From: Patescibacteria group bacterium | GTDB lineage: Bacteria > Patescibacteriota > SICC01 | Assembly: GCA_009694835.1 (NCBI GenBank) | Contig: SICC01000003.1 | Location: 1-39,007, forward strand | DNA: 39,007 nt | Direction: 5' to 3' | Shown here: positions 6,266-14,541 of the stretch, one piece after another | How the letters are laid out: each line of letters opens with the position of its first letter | Numbering within the stretch: position 1 is the first letter of the stretch | Notes under the pieces: model-generated | Database searches by the model: none | What the model saw: the letters and a program-made list of their open reading frames with translations, nothing else | What the model was told of the DNA's origin: nothing | Program-made: the position numbers and the translations under genes

Positions 6266-6627
6266 AAGCCGGCAGTTTCTATTTCGAGTTGAAGCCCTTC
6301 TGCCACAACTAATACGTCATAGGCATGAGCAAGCGCTTTCAATGAGCCTTCGCCTGGCCTTCTGCCGATTAGGCTTGCGACCTCTTCTCGCAAATCTATG
6401 TCAGCCCGTTTTTTCAATTCCCTGGTAAGGTCGATCGCGATAGAATCCGCAGAACTTTCTCCCCAATCATCTTCGAGGCGCTTTCCAGCCTCCACTATCG
6501 CCTTAACAGTACCCATGCTCGAAGGGCCCTGCTCGACGGAATCCCACAAAATGTCTTCTGCCGCAATTCAATCTGCCGTAAACGACTCGCCCTTCTCAGT
6601 GCGTCCGGTTGTCTCTGCTTGAGCCAT
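6262..6627 (-). pseudogene. Unknown small gene interrupted by an in-frame TGA
   Basis: The upstream gene ends in TGATG, where its TGA stop shares the A with ATG 6627. From that ATG the frame reads 19 codons (MAQAETTGRTEKGESFTAD), meets TGA at 6568-6570, and then stays open for another 101 codons to TAG at 6262. The part after the TGA looks like ordinary coding sequence, rich in charged helical residues (RLEDDWGESS, DLTRELKKRADIDLREE). Either the gene is broken, it restarts downstream (TTG 6549, or a later ATG), or the TGA is read through. No domain is recognised. TGA is a normal stop elsewhere in this window. Confidence 0.5.
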
Positions 6628-7253
6628 CAGCCTTTAACGAGCTGCCGGTCCGGCAGATTGTTGATGATGACTTTCTTCGGCTCAGCCAGCATCAGGGTCA
6701 AGAACCGGTCGAACAGCTGGCTGCGATAGGCAAACTCAGTCTCGCTCATTAGCGAGTAGCGGACTTCGCCGTGCTTCTTTTCCAACCCCTTCAGATACTC
6801 AGTTAGTAAGTCTTCCTCGATGTCGCCGACCACCAGGAGATCGGCGGGTGCCTCTTTCGAGCTAACAAACTTACCGTTCTGAACGAGCAGCTTGACGTCG
6901 CCAAGGTTCGGAATCGGGGCTGGTTGTCCCGGCCGAACGGAATACATTTGGCGCTGATCGACTTCTTCGACCTGGGCGGCCTTCGGTCGTTCCGTAAACA
7001 GCAGCTTCAACTCGTTGATGCCGTGGGCTTCTTGATCCAAACGGTAGTACAGCTTGCCTTGGCTTTTCTTCTTGGTAACCAGGCCGGCGTTTTCCAAATT
7101 ACCCAGCTCGTGCCGGATTGCGTTGATGTGATCGGCCAACAGCCGCGTCAATTCGCGAACAAAATACTTCTGCCCGGGGTCCTTCAAGAAATGCTTGAGG
7201 AGCTTCACGCGAGTCTTTGAGCCAAATAAAATCGTCAGCTGTTCATTTGTCAT
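6627..7253 (-). CDS. Winged-helix (ArsR-like) transcription regulator with C-terminal domain
   Basis: A 208-residue protein. Residues 1-75 form a winged helix: FGSKTRVKLLKHFLKDPGQ, then a recognition region YFVRELTRLLADHINAIRHEL and the wing LVTKKKSQGKLYYRLD. The C-terminal half (ADLLVVGDIEEDLLTEYLKGLEKK, followed by EVRYSLMSETEFAYR) resembles the nucleotidyltransferase-like domain seen in other regulators of this type (MNT-like), without obvious catalytic residues. It probably binds DNA near its own operon. It lies downstream of murD and directly abuts the TGA-interrupted frame through TGATG. The 150-nt gap to murD shows no clear promoter. Confidence 0.75.
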   Translation of the reverse strand: MTNEQLTILFGSKTRVKLLKHFLKDPGQKYFVRELTRLLADHINAIRHELGNLENAGLVTKKKSQGKLYYRLDQEAHGINELKLLFTERPKAAQVEEVDQRQMYSVRPGQPAPIPNLGDVKLLVQNGKFVSSKEAPADLLVVGDIEEDLLTEYLKGLEKKHGEVRYSLMSETEFAYRSQLFDRFLTLMLAEPKKVIINNLPDRQLVKG

Positions 7254-7403
7254 ACGGCTGGATGTTTCCTTCCTAATTGTTGCGGTTGCCGGGCTTCAGA
7301 CTCCCCATTCCGGCTTGAATTCAGCGTATCGCGAATAACGAAGTTGCGCAACAATACCTGTTCACTAGGCGCGAATCGGCTTCAAACGAGGTGAACAAAC
7401 GCT

Positions 7404-8795
7404 TCAGAGCGCATGTACTGAATCGGTGAAAAACGCGCCGCGCGCACTGTAATTCTCGAACCAGCCGAAACTGGCAGCGGCTGGTGAAAGCAACACCACA
7501 TCTCCGGCTTCGGCCAACTCCAGAGCGGCTGATAGGATGGCTTCTTTCTTGGTAACCGGCTTGATGGGCGGGACTGGCTTGCCAGCCGTCTTGGCCGCCA
7601 ACGTCACCGATTTCACAATCTGCTCACCTTCTGGCGGAATCGTCACTAGCCCGCGAATGGTTCGGCTGACGATAGTCTCGGCCAGTTCACTGAAGTCCAA
7701 ACCTTTTTCCGATCCGCCAACAATCAGGACAACTGGATCGTCAAAACTCTCAACCGCCGGGATAGTCGCCGTCGGATTAGTGGCGTAAGAGTCGTTGAAG
7801 AATCGGATACCGTTCTTGTCGCGGATGAATTCGAGGTGATACGGCAGCCCATGGTATTCGACGATAGCTAGTTTCATCTGCTCCGGCGTTACGTTGAACG
7901 ACGCGACGGCGATTGAAGCCGCCAAAACGTTAGCCTGATTGTGTTTGCCGGGAACGGGGATGTCACTGACGGCGCAGACGTCCGCCGTAACGCTCTCAGT
8001 TTCTAGATGAACCTGCTCATTTTCAATCCAGGCGCCCGGCGAGACTGGCTTGCGGGTCGAGAACCACTCCACCAGGCCGCCGGTGTGTTCCGCCATGGCC
8101 TTGGCACCAGCATCGTCCGCGTTCAGAATGGTCAGATCGTCAGGCCGTTGGTGAGTCACCAGACTACGTTTGGCTTGGCGGTATTCTTCGACACTGGCGT
8201 GACGATCTAAATGGTCAGACGTCAGGTTGGTGATGATCGCCACGTGTGGGCTTTGGTCCAGGTCTTCCAGCTGGAAACTGGAGAGTTCAAGTACCACGAT
8301 ACTGTCTGCAGTTACTTGATCCAGAAACTCCAGCGGTGGGTTACCGATGTTGCCTCCCAGGAACGATTTCTTATCGCCCGCCTGCAGCATGGCGTGAATC
8401 AACCCGGCCGTCGTCCCTTTACCTTTGGTTCCGCTAATCCCGACAATCGGTGCCGGACAGAGTTCCATGAATAGTTGAATGTGTGAAGTCACTACCACAC
8501 CCTCTTCGCGCGCCGCTACGAGTGCTGAGTCGGACATCGGTAGTAACGGCGTTCGGAATACGACGTCGAAGTCCGTTAGATTCTTGAGATAATCATCCCC
8601 TAACCGCCAGTTGGTAACACCGAGCTCGGATAATTCTTCATACGCCGCACCAAGTTCGTCCTCAGACGCCCGATCGCAAACGGTAATACTCGCACCGCGA
8701 TCGATTAACCAGCGCGCCGTCGCGGATCCCTCCACGCCAAGTCCAAGCACGCCGATCTTTTTCTCAGTCAGCGATTCCGGTAACGTTGCGGTCAT
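7404..8795 (-). CDS. murD: UDP-N-acetylmuramoylalanine--D-glutamate ligase
   Basis: A 463-residue Mur ligase that adds D-Glu to UDP-MurNAc-L-Ala in the cytosol during peptidoglycan synthesis. The N-terminal Rossmann part begins KKIGVLGLGVEGSATARWL. The ATP loop GTKGKGTT is at residues 122-129, followed by GGNIGNPPL, ELSSFQLE, NLTSDHLDRH and the C-terminal NDSYATNPTAT block. I placed the start at ATG 8795; earlier in-frame codons lie inside the upstream membrane-protein gene and add no homologous sequence. It follows that gene by 2 nt, so it is probably coupled. Peptidoglycan synthesis here fits the M23 and SpoIID proteins in the window. Confidence 0.95.
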   Translation of the reverse strand: MTATLPESLTEKKIGVLGLGVEGSATARWLIDRGASITVCDRASEDELGAAYEELSELGVTNWRLGDDYLKNLTDFDVVFRTPLLPMSDSALVAAREEGVVVTSHIQLFMELCPAPIVGISGTKGKGTTAGLIHAMLQAGDKKSFLGGNIGNPPLEFLDQVTADSIVVLELSSFQLEDLDQSPHVAIITNLTSDHLDRHASVEEYRQAKRSLVTHQRPDDLTILNADDAGAKAMAEHTGGLVEWFSTRKPVSPGAWIENEQVHLETESVTADVCAVSDIPVPGKHNQANVLAASIAVASFNVTPEQMKLAIVEYHGLPYHLEFIRDKNGIRFFNDSYATNPTATIPAVESFDDPVVLIVGGSEKGLDFSELAETIVSRTIRGLVTIPPEGEQIVKSVTLAAKTAGKPVPPIKPVTKKEAILSAALELAEAGDVVLLSPAAASFGWFENYSARGAFFTDSVHAL

Positions 8796-8797
8796 AG

Positions 8798-9010
8798 CTA
8801 TCCCTGCCGCGCTAAGTAGGCAATCTCGAATCCGAAGGCAATCCAGGCCAACACGGTGAAGAACCAGACCCACTTGCTGCGAAGGGCTTTTTTGAGTGCC
8901 CAACGCGGATCGTCATGCCAGCGGTAGTGTTTCAGAAAGACGATTCCGGCTACAAATAGTCCCACGCCGAACAAACGACCGAAGAGGAGCGGGATGCTGT
9001 AGCCGAACAT
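8798..9010 (-). CDS. Small two-helix membrane protein
   Basis: 70 residues with two hydrophobic helices (about 5-26 and 48-66) flanking a basic, aromatic segment (KHYRWHDDPRWALKKALRSKW). No family is recognised. A GGAG Shine-Dalgarno lies upstream of ATG 9010. The gene sits between the ABC transporter ATPase (30-nt gap) and murD (2-nt gap), so all are probably co-transcribed. Confidence 0.6.
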   Translation of the reverse strand: MFGYSIPLLFGRLFGVGLFVAGIVFLKHYRWHDDPRWALKKALRSKWVWFFTVLAWIAFGFEIAYLARQG

Positions 9011-9040
9011 TTCAGTCGCTCCGCTCGTTCAATGCAAGCA

Positions 9041-9853
9041 TTACTTCTGCTTTCGCTTAACCGCCGCTTTGGCGGCGGACCGAGCGGCGCCCTTCTTACT
9101 GGTGGCCGTCTCGATAATCTGACCGTCCTTCATCTGGACCACGCGGTGACAGGCTTCGGCGACTAGCTCGTTGTGCGTGACGATGATAAACGTCTGGCCG
9201 GTCGATTCGTTGAGGTGTTCCATCAGTTTGACCACTTGATCACCCGTTTTAGAATCGAGTTCACCAGTTGGCTCATCGGCTAGGACGACGGCTGGGCTCA
9301 TCACCAAGGAACGCGCTACGGCTACTCGCTGTTTCTCGCCCCCAGACAGCTGCTTCGGGAAGTGATCTTTACGGTCGACCATACTGACGAGCCGTAAGGC
9401 CTCCTCGACCTGCTGTCGTTTGTAGCTGCGCTTGCCACGGGTGTAGCGGAACGGCATATAGACGTTCTCGAACGCGGTCAGGGTCGGAATCAGGTTCTTC
9501 TGTTGGAAGATCATCCCGACTTCTTTCTGACGGAACATCGGAATCTTCCGGCGTTTCAGTTCATCCAAGTCTTCACCGGCATAGTACACGCGGCCTTCGT
9601 CCGGATTGTCGAGCAACCCGATGATGTTCAGCAACGAGGTCTTACCGGAACCAGACGGTCCCATGATGGCGACCATCTCACCGCGATCGACGGTCAGGTT
9701 CACTCCGCGAAGGGCTTTGACCGGCACGGCCGACTCTTCGTAGGTGCGATGAACGTTCTTCAGCTCGACAATCGGCGGCAGCTTTTCATCCTGCTTGGTA
9801 AACATCTTGCCTTTCATGCGCGGCGGGGTGGATTTTTTGCGTCGGATAGCCAT
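9041..9853 (-). CDS. ABC transporter ATP-binding protein (MacB/LolD type)
   Basis: A 270-residue ATPase. Walker A GPSGSGKTS is at residues 65-73, the Q-loop FQQKNLIPT follows, then signature LSGGEKQRVAVARS, Walker B VVLADEPTGELDS and the H-loop THN. This arrangement is typical of the MacB/LolD/FtsE branch that powers type VII-fold permeases. An unusual basic tail (KKGAARSAAKAAVKRKQK) ends the protein and a basic segment precedes the domain. It overlaps the permease stop by one base (TAATG), so the two form one complex. The substrate is unknown: lipoprotein, peptide or antibiotic export are all possible. Confidence 0.92.
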   Translation of the reverse strand: MAIRRKKSTPPRMKGKMFTKQDEKLPPIVELKNVHRTYEESAVPVKALRGVNLTVDRGEMVAIMGPSGSGKTSLLNIIGLLDNPDEGRVYYAGEDLDELKRRKIPMFRQKEVGMIFQQKNLIPTLTAFENVYMPFRYTRGKRSYKRQQVEEALRLVSMVDRKDHFPKQLSGGEKQRVAVARSLVMSPAVVLADEPTGELDSKTGDQVVKLMEHLNESTGQTFIIVTHNELVAEACHRVVQMKDGQIIETATSKKGAARSAAKAAVKRKQK

Positions 9854-11010
9854 TACTCTTCCCTCAACACGTCTACTGGTTTAATGCGAATGGCACGCCA
9901 GGCTGGGTAAAGCCCGGCAATCACCCCGAGGACGACGGAGAATCCAATGGCGATGGCGGCTAGTTCTGGAGTCAGGGCAAAGTAGAACCCAGCGTTCTTG
10001 GCCGGACCAGCGTTCAGTGCAGTCACCAAGGCGGCACCAACGCCAAACCCGACCAGCCCGCCAATTAAACCAATTAATGAGGTTTCGATGACGACTTCTT
10101 TAACGAGGTGACGGTTGCGGGCACCAGCTACCCGCTTAATGCCGATTTCCTTGCGGCGCTCACCGACTGAAACAAGCATGGTATTGATAACCGACAAGCT
10201 TCCGACCAGGACCGCAATCAGAGCGCTACCGAGCACAATGAGATTCAAGACTTGGGAGGCTGACTTGATCTGCGCTTTCAACTTTTCCGGCGGAGTGGCT
10301 TGCGTTCCGACCAGCTGACCCTGCAATCGGTTAGCCAGGTCGGTCGTATTCACCCCGGCTTTCGGGATGACGTTAATGTTGGTCACCAAATCGGGATTAA
10401 TCACGAACTGGCTCTGCTGCAGCAGTAACTGCTTAGCGTCTTCAATATTCATGACGTAATAGCCATCCGGATCGCTGTTCAAATATTCCAAAATGCCGAC
10501 CACCTCGAACGGCTGTCCGAGGATAGTCGTACTGTCTCCAACCGAGAGATGCTTATCTGTCGCCAATTTGGAACCGACCACGACCCTGCCGCGGTCTTGT
10601 CCGTTTAGTCGTCGACCCTTGGCTACTTCCAAGCGGTACGGGTCCTTGGCCGCTTCATCAGGCGGCGATCCCAAGACCAGCGTCGGGCTCGAGAAACTGG
10701 GGGCTTCGTCTTTGTTAGCGGAAAGGATAATGGTCGGATAGGCTCGTTCGACACCGTCGACGGTACTGGCTTGCGATGCCAGCGATCCCGGCACCTGCGG
10801 CCCCACCGCAAAAATACCGCTGAATCCGCTTGATTGAGAACCAAGGATAATCCGGCTGCCGTAGTAATTGAGGCCGACGTTGATAGAGTGGTTGATTGAG
10901 CTGGCCAGCGAACCCATCGTAGTTAGCGCAAAGACGCCGATGGCCACACCAAAAATAGTCAGGGCCGAGCGGACCTTTCGTCGCCAAATGTTTCTGAGTG
11001 CTTCTCTCAC
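9853..11010 (-). CDS. MacB/FtsX-like ABC transporter permease
   Basis: A 385-residue permease with one N-terminal helix (about residues 12-40, after LRNIWRRKVRSALTIFGVAIG), a large extracellular MacB-type domain (about 45-260), and three C-terminal helices ending in LYPAWRAIRIKPVDVLREE, the family's terminal signature. It couples ATP use by the adjacent ATPase to work on substrates outside the membrane. I chose GTG 11010 because TGT-TACAAT (11018-11026) sits 7 nt before it and the family N-terminus begins there. An upstream in-frame ATG at 11091 would run through the terminator hairpin. Confidence 0.9.
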   Translation of the reverse strand: MREALRNIWRRKVRSALTIFGVAIGVFALTTMGSLASSINHSINVGLNYYGSRIILGSQSSGFSGIFAVGPQVPGSLASQASTVDGVERAYPTIILSANKDEAPSFSSPTLVLGSPPDEAAKDPYRLEVAKGRRLNGQDRGRVVVGSKLATDKHLSVGDSTTILGQPFEVVGILEYLNSDPDGYYVMNIEDAKQLLLQQSQFVINPDLVTNINVIPKAGVNTTDLANRLQGQLVGTQATPPEKLKAQIKSASQVLNLIVLGSALIAVLVGSLSVINTMLVSVGERRKEIGIKRVAGARNRHLVKEVVIETSLIGLIGGLVGFGVGAALVTALNAGPAKNAGFYFALTPELAAIAIGFSVVLGVIAGLYPAWRAIRIKPVDVLREE

Positions 11011-11017
11011 GAGACTT

Positions 11018-11026
11018 ATTGTAACA
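11018..11026 (-). promoter_or_regulatory. Extended -10 promoter of the ABC permease gene
   Basis: On the minus strand TGT-TACAAT ends 7 nt before the GTG start at 11010, predicting an almost leaderless transcript. No clear -35 is visible. Confidence 0.5.
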
Positions 11027-11048
11027 ACCGTTGGGACGATTACATCAT

Positions 11049-11141
11049 AAAAAGAGCGAGGGGCGCGGCTGGAGACGATTGATACAAACAATGCCGAAGC
11101 ATTGAATTCGTAATCGTCCCCAACCGCGCGGTCCTCGCTCT
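11049..11141 (-). terminator. Elaborate ~90-nt terminator hairpin with a UUCG tip
   Basis: Read on the minus strand, AGAGCGAGG (11133-11141) pairs with CCTCGCTCT (11053-11061). Inside are a G+C-rich CCGCGC/GCGCGG stem and a GGGGACGATT/AATCGTCTCC stem. At the tip CAATGC-TTCG-GCATTG (11089-11104) forms a cUUCGg hairpin. A T-run (11049-11053) follows. It lies between the M23-family gene and the ABC permease and should separate the two transcripts. It is much longer than needed for termination. Confidence 0.7.
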
Positions 11142-11195
11142 GGAGCTCACCGGTAATGATGAGCGTGGGTGGAGTCAGGTAGCCATTCGAGAGAA

Positions 11196-11224
11196 GATCC
11201 TTCGCGCAGAGCGCTCAGGATGAC
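11196..11224. repeat. REP-like palindrome
   Basis: GATCCT...GCGC pairs with GCGC...AGGATGAC, a form of the common GTCATCCTGAGCG/CGAAGGATC intergenic palindrome. It lies 17 bp downstream of the M23-family gene stop. Confidence 0.6.
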
Positions 11225-11241
11225 GCCTTCTCACGTCGGCG

Positions 11242-12954
11242 TCACTTCACGGTAAACGGCCACCAGACATCATCCGGACCGAACCACGTCAACCCTTCGG
11301 CGACTGGCTGGAAATACTCCGGATACATCCCGGACGGCAGTCCGTTCATCACCCGAACCGGCATGGTAAACGAAAACAGCTCGCCGGGATTGACCCGGTC
11401 CTGATCCAACCGGACACCCTGGGCCTGGTTCGACCCGACCGCCCGCTGAGAGGTCCGATCCACGAAACCGCTTTCGCGATTGCGCGGATGACTTCCCCGC
11501 AGATTCACCGGAGCGGCTCCATCGGGAAACAACACCGCTTCCCCGATGTTCCGGTAGGTCACCTTCACTTCCCCGGTCCCGCCCCACTGGAGCGGACCGA
11601 GATAGGTCTGGGTGATCCATTTGGCGGCGTACTCGCCCGCGGTAAACGGGAGATGGTACCGGTCACCGACCTGAAACGCCAGGAACACGCCGAGCTGCAG
11701 ACCGAACCACTGCCGGCCTTCGACCACTGGAGCGAAATACTGCACTCCCCGGCCAGCCGGAATCCCGGCCGGCACCGTGAAGGTCGCCCGGAAATGACCG
11801 ACCTGACCCGGTGCGACCGATTGCTCAGCCAGCGCCACCCGGTTCGGACTGAGCCAGCCGGCGTCGGCGAACCGGAACGGCAGGTCACGCGGATTCTGCG
11901 TGCCAAGCCGCACTGGATTCGCACCGTTGGAATACCAGGTACACGTCCCCGTGTTCCGGAGACTGACCTCCAGCTGACCGGAACCGCCCGGCGCCGTCAA
12001 TGGCGACACCGACTGTCCGGCAAAGGCGGCCGTGTAACAGGCCGGCTTCACCCGCAGCACGAACGACGGCAGGACACCAGGAATGAATTCCCCGGTGGCC
12101 CGGTCGAGGACGCGGAACTGGAACCGATAGTCACCCGGCGGATTGATCTCCTCCGGATTGACGTGGAACCGCACATTGGTGCCAGTTCCCGGTTCGACCC
12201 GCTGGCGATCACCGGGAATCGAATTCAACGATTCCCAGCCGAGTGCCCGCCGCAGGTTCTGCGGCGGATCGCTCACCAGTACCAGCCGGGCATCTCCCCA
12301 GACACGGGTACCGTTGTTCCAGAGGTTGTACCCGATTGGAACCTTGGCGCCATCGCCCTGACTGATTGCCACCACGCCGTTCCCATCCATCGGAAACTGC
12401 GCGTTGAGCGTGCCACGGTACTCACCACCGCGATTGCGGCTAGTGACCGACTGGCCCCGCCCCGGCACTCCGGCTTCGACGAACCGCGACGGCAGACTGA
12501 TGCCGTTACCATTCTCGAGCTGGTAGTGGAGGTGCGGACCAGACGAGCTCCCGGTGGTTCCGGATCGCCCGATCAGCTGGGCCTGACCAACCGACTGACC
12601 GCGGCCGACTGCCAACGATGACAGGTGGCCGTAGCGGGAACACGTACCGTCGCCGTAGCAGACGGTGACCGTATTCCCCCAACCGCCATTCCATCCTCCG
12701 GACGCAATCGAGACGCGGCCAGGGGCGGCGGACACTACTGGCGTCCCGGACGGCAGGTTGAAATCCCAACCGTACCGGGTGTACTGCGTGTTGTGGCTGT
12801 ACCCGCCGTTGTTGCCTTGGATGACCCGGTAGGTCGCCCCGTACTGCCACGGCAGGTAGGTCGGAGGCTGTGCCTGTGCGTGAGTCACGAGTATCGCAAA
12901 CGCGATCATCATGGCCACGAACCAGAACAGCCCCTTCAGCAGTGCACCGAACAT
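11242..12954 (-). CDS. Secreted M23-family (LytM-like) protein with NBR1-like Ig repeats
   Basis: 570 residues. A signal peptide (hydrophobic 8-28, AQA cleavage region) precedes an M23 domain at about 35-165 with YGWDFNLPSGTPV, SRYGHLS (His110), and SGPHLHYQ (His141, His143). The standard HxxxD first ligand pair is absent; His54 and Asp64 are the nearest candidates, so activity is uncertain. About residues 180-570 form three Ig-like modules with Trp, RD and PG patterns (for example NPVRLGTQNPRD, YFAPVVEGRQWFG) that resemble NBR1-type Ig domains and recur in the giant protein at 22849. A strong AAAGGAG Shine-Dalgarno precedes ATG 12954. It likely binds or cuts peptidoglycan outside the cell. 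Confidence 0.85.
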   Translation of the reverse strand: MFGALLKGLFWFVAMMIAFAILVTHAQAQPPTYLPWQYGATYRVIQGNNGGYSHNTQYTRYGWDFNLPSGTPVVSAAPGRVSIASGGWNGGWGNTVTVCYGDGTCSRYGHLSSLAVGRGQSVGQAQLIGRSGTTGSSSGPHLHYQLENGNGISLPSRFVEAGVPGRGQSVTSRNRGGEYRGTLNAQFPMDGNGVVAISQGDGAKVPIGYNLWNNGTRVWGDARLVLVSDPPQNLRRALGWESLNSIPGDRQRVEPGTGTNVRFHVNPEEINPPGDYRFQFRVLDRATGEFIPGVLPSFVLRVKPACYTAAFAGQSVSPLTAPGGSGQLEVSLRNTGTCTWYSNGANPVRLGTQNPRDLPFRFADAGWLSPNRVALAEQSVAPGQVGHFRATFTVPAGIPAGRGVQYFAPVVEGRQWFGLQLGVFLAFQVGDRYHLPFTAGEYAAKWITQTYLGPLQWGGTGEVKVTYRNIGEAVLFPDGAAPVNLRGSHPRNRESGFVDRTSQRAVGSNQAQGVRLDQDRVNPGELFSFTMPVRVMNGLPSGMYPEYFQPVAEGLTWFGPDDVWWPFTVK

Positions 12955-12997
12955 GGTGTCTCCTTTGGTTGTAGGGTTGCTGTTTGTTAATGCTCGG

Positions 12998-13013
12998 CCA
13001 ACCGTTTGGTTGG
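12998..13013. promoter_or_regulatory. Small hairpin in the M23-family gene leader
   Basis: CCAACC and GGTTGG pair around a GTTT loop between the promoter at 13021-13049 and ATG 12954. It could be a leader hairpin or an operator; nothing decides between them. Confidence 0.35.
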
Positions 13014-13020
13014 TTCCTTA

Positions 13021-13049
13021 AGTGTACTCATGCTTGACTGCTATTACAA
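13021..13049 (-). promoter_or_regulatory. Promoter of the M23-family gene
   Basis: The minus strand has TTGTAA (13044-13049), a 17-bp spacer, then TACACT (13021-13026). It overlaps the divergent promoter for the surface-protein gene. Confidence 0.55.
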
Positions 13050-13060
13050 CCAAGTATAAA
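13034..13060 (+). promoter_or_regulatory. Promoter of the surface-protein gene
   Basis: The plus strand has TTGACT (13034-13039) and TATAAA (13055-13060) with a short 15-bp spacer. It interleaves with the opposite promoter, so the two divergent transcripts probably compete. Confidence 0.45.
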
Positions 13061-13094
13061 GTGTGGATAGGTTAATTGATTTTAGGTGATGACG

Positions 13095-13748
13095 ATGAAA
13101 CTATCGCGCGTTGTACGAACTTCAGTTGTAGCTATCGGTATACTGGCCGCCGTGGCCGCACCTTCCGCCGCCCAAGCGGCTAGCGTCCGCATCACTACTC
13201 CAAGTAATGGGTCGGTTGTCGGGCGGACATTTGTAATCAGCGGAACGGCTTCACCAGACACGGCCGTCAGCCTGACCATCGACGGCCTGCAGTACATTGA
13301 CCCGCGTGATCGTGGGGTTTCGGAAGGTCGGGACGCTTCGAATCCGGCCGTAGCCGATACTAGCGGCCGGTTCAGTTTCACCGTGAGTTTGAGCGGTTCA
13401 CAAGTAGTCAGTTCCGGGACCGGACAGCAACTTCCGGTTTCGGGCGCTTCACATCAATTCATGGTGTACGAGCTATACGCTCCGGATTCCGGCCAAAGCG
13501 CCCCGATTACCCTGACGATACGTGATCAATCAGCGGCACAATCAAATCAAACCGTCAGCGACGTCGACGTGACCCCGTCTCCGACCGCTTCGCCGAGTCC
13601 GAGCCCTTCAGTGTCGCCGGAACCCGCCAAAACGAAAGACGCGTTTGATACCAACCGCGTGCTCGGACTGCTAGCCGCTGGAGTACTTGGCGGACTGGCC
13701 GCCTACGGATTGCACCGAGTCTACTATCGACGCAAGCGTCGAAAATAG
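13095..13748 (+). CDS. Membrane-anchored surface protein with Ig-like domain
   Basis: 217 residues. A signal peptide (about 1-30, ending AAQAAS) is followed by a beta-rich domain (about 31-150; ITTPSNGSVVGRTFVISGTASP resembles Ig/Big-type adhesion modules), a Pro/Ser/Thr stalk (TPSPTASPSPSPSVSPEP), and a C-terminal hydrophobic helix with a basic tail YYRRKRRK. The layout is a surface protein displayed on a stalk, without an LPxTG sorting motif. An AGGTG Shine-Dalgarno supports ATG 13095 over the overlapping GTG 13086 and ATG 13089. It is divergent from the M23-family gene, so the two may be co-regulated. Confidence 0.75.
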   Translation: MKLSRVVRTSVVAIGILAAVAAPSAAQAASVRITTPSNGSVVGRTFVISGTASPDTAVSLTIDGLQYIDPRDRGVSEGRDASNPAVADTSGRFSFTVSLSGSQVVSSGTGQQLPVSGASHQFMVYELYAPDSGQSAPITLTIRDQSAAQSNQTVSDVDVTPSPTASPSPSPSVSPEPAKTKDAFDTNRVLGLLAAGVLGGLAAYGLHRVYYRRKRRK

Positions 13749-13794
13749 CCGTCTGAATATTCCTGCTGCGCTACAATAGTGAGCACGGAGTTTT

Positions 13795-14541
13795 ATGTCA
13801 GGACATAGTAAATGGTCGACAATCAAACGGAAGAAAGGCGCGGCTGACGCTAAGCGCGGTGCCGTCTTTACCAAGCTGGCCAACGAGATTAGTATTGCGG
13901 CCCGCGAAGGTGGTGGTGACCCGGCTTCCAACTTTTCCTTGCGACTAGTGATGGATCGTGCCCGCGGTGCCAACATGCCGAACGCCAACGTCGACCGCGC
14001 TATCAAACGTGGTACCGGCGACTTGATCGGAGAGAAAGCGCCGGAGTCTGTCACCTACGAAGGCTACGGTCCGGGCGGCGTGGCTATTCTGGTCGATACC
14101 CTGACGGACAATCGTAATCGCACCGCTTCCGACGTCCGCTCCACCTTCATCAAACGAAATGGATCGCTGGGAGAAGCTGGTTCCGTCGGCTACTTGTTTG
14201 ACACCAAAGGAATCATCACCGTCACCCACGCAGACATTGATGAAGATAGCTTGATGATGGCGGCGATTGATGCTGGGGCGACCGAAGTCTCGCCCGAATC
14301 AGACGTGGTCGAGATCGAGACGGACCGCAACTCGTTCGCCAAAGTAAAACAAGGCGTTGAAGCCGCCGGATTTACGGTAGCCTCGGCAGAGTTGGCTAAG
14401 GTACCGAAGTCGGAAATTCCCGTCACCGACAAGTCACAGGCCGAATCAATCGTGAAGTTAATCGACGACTTGGAAAACCTTACTGACACGGTTAGTGTCT
14501 CAACCAACGCTGACATCGAACCGGAATTAGTCAGTGGCTAA
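13795..14541 (+). CDS. yebC: YebC/PmpR family protein
   Basis: 248 residues beginning MSGHSKWSTIKRKKGAADAK, the hallmark of the family, with RAIKRGTG and YEGYGPGGVAILVD in the middle. Members were long called transcription regulators and are now also linked to ribosomes stalled on proline stretches. A TACAAT -10 box (13771-13776) and a GGAG Shine-Dalgarno precede ATG 13795. It overlaps ruvC by 8 nt (GTGGCTAA), the classic yebC-ruvC order, so translation is probably coupled. Confidence 0.95.
   Translation: MSGHSKWSTIKRKKGAADAKRGAVFTKLANEISIAAREGGGDPASNFSLRLVMDRARGANMPNANVDRAIKRGTGDLIGEKAPESVTYEGYGPGGVAILVDTLTDNRNRTASDVRSTFIKRNGSLGEAGSVGYLFDTKGIITVTHADIDEDSLMMAAIDAGATEVSPESDVVEIETDRNSFAKVKQGVEAAGFTVASAELAKVPKSEIPVTDKSQAESIVKLIDDLENLTDTVSVSTNADIEPELVSG

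Noticed and set aside
6568-6570. TGA recoded as an amino acid, as in Gracilibacteria
   Set aside because: TGA ends ruvA, treT and hrcA at coupled junctions here, so it is a stop codon in this organism; local readthrough remains possible.
11488-12621. 377-codon frame opposite the M23-family gene
   Set aside because: It is a shadow of a G+C-rich real gene; the opposite strand has signal peptide, family motifs and a ribosome site.
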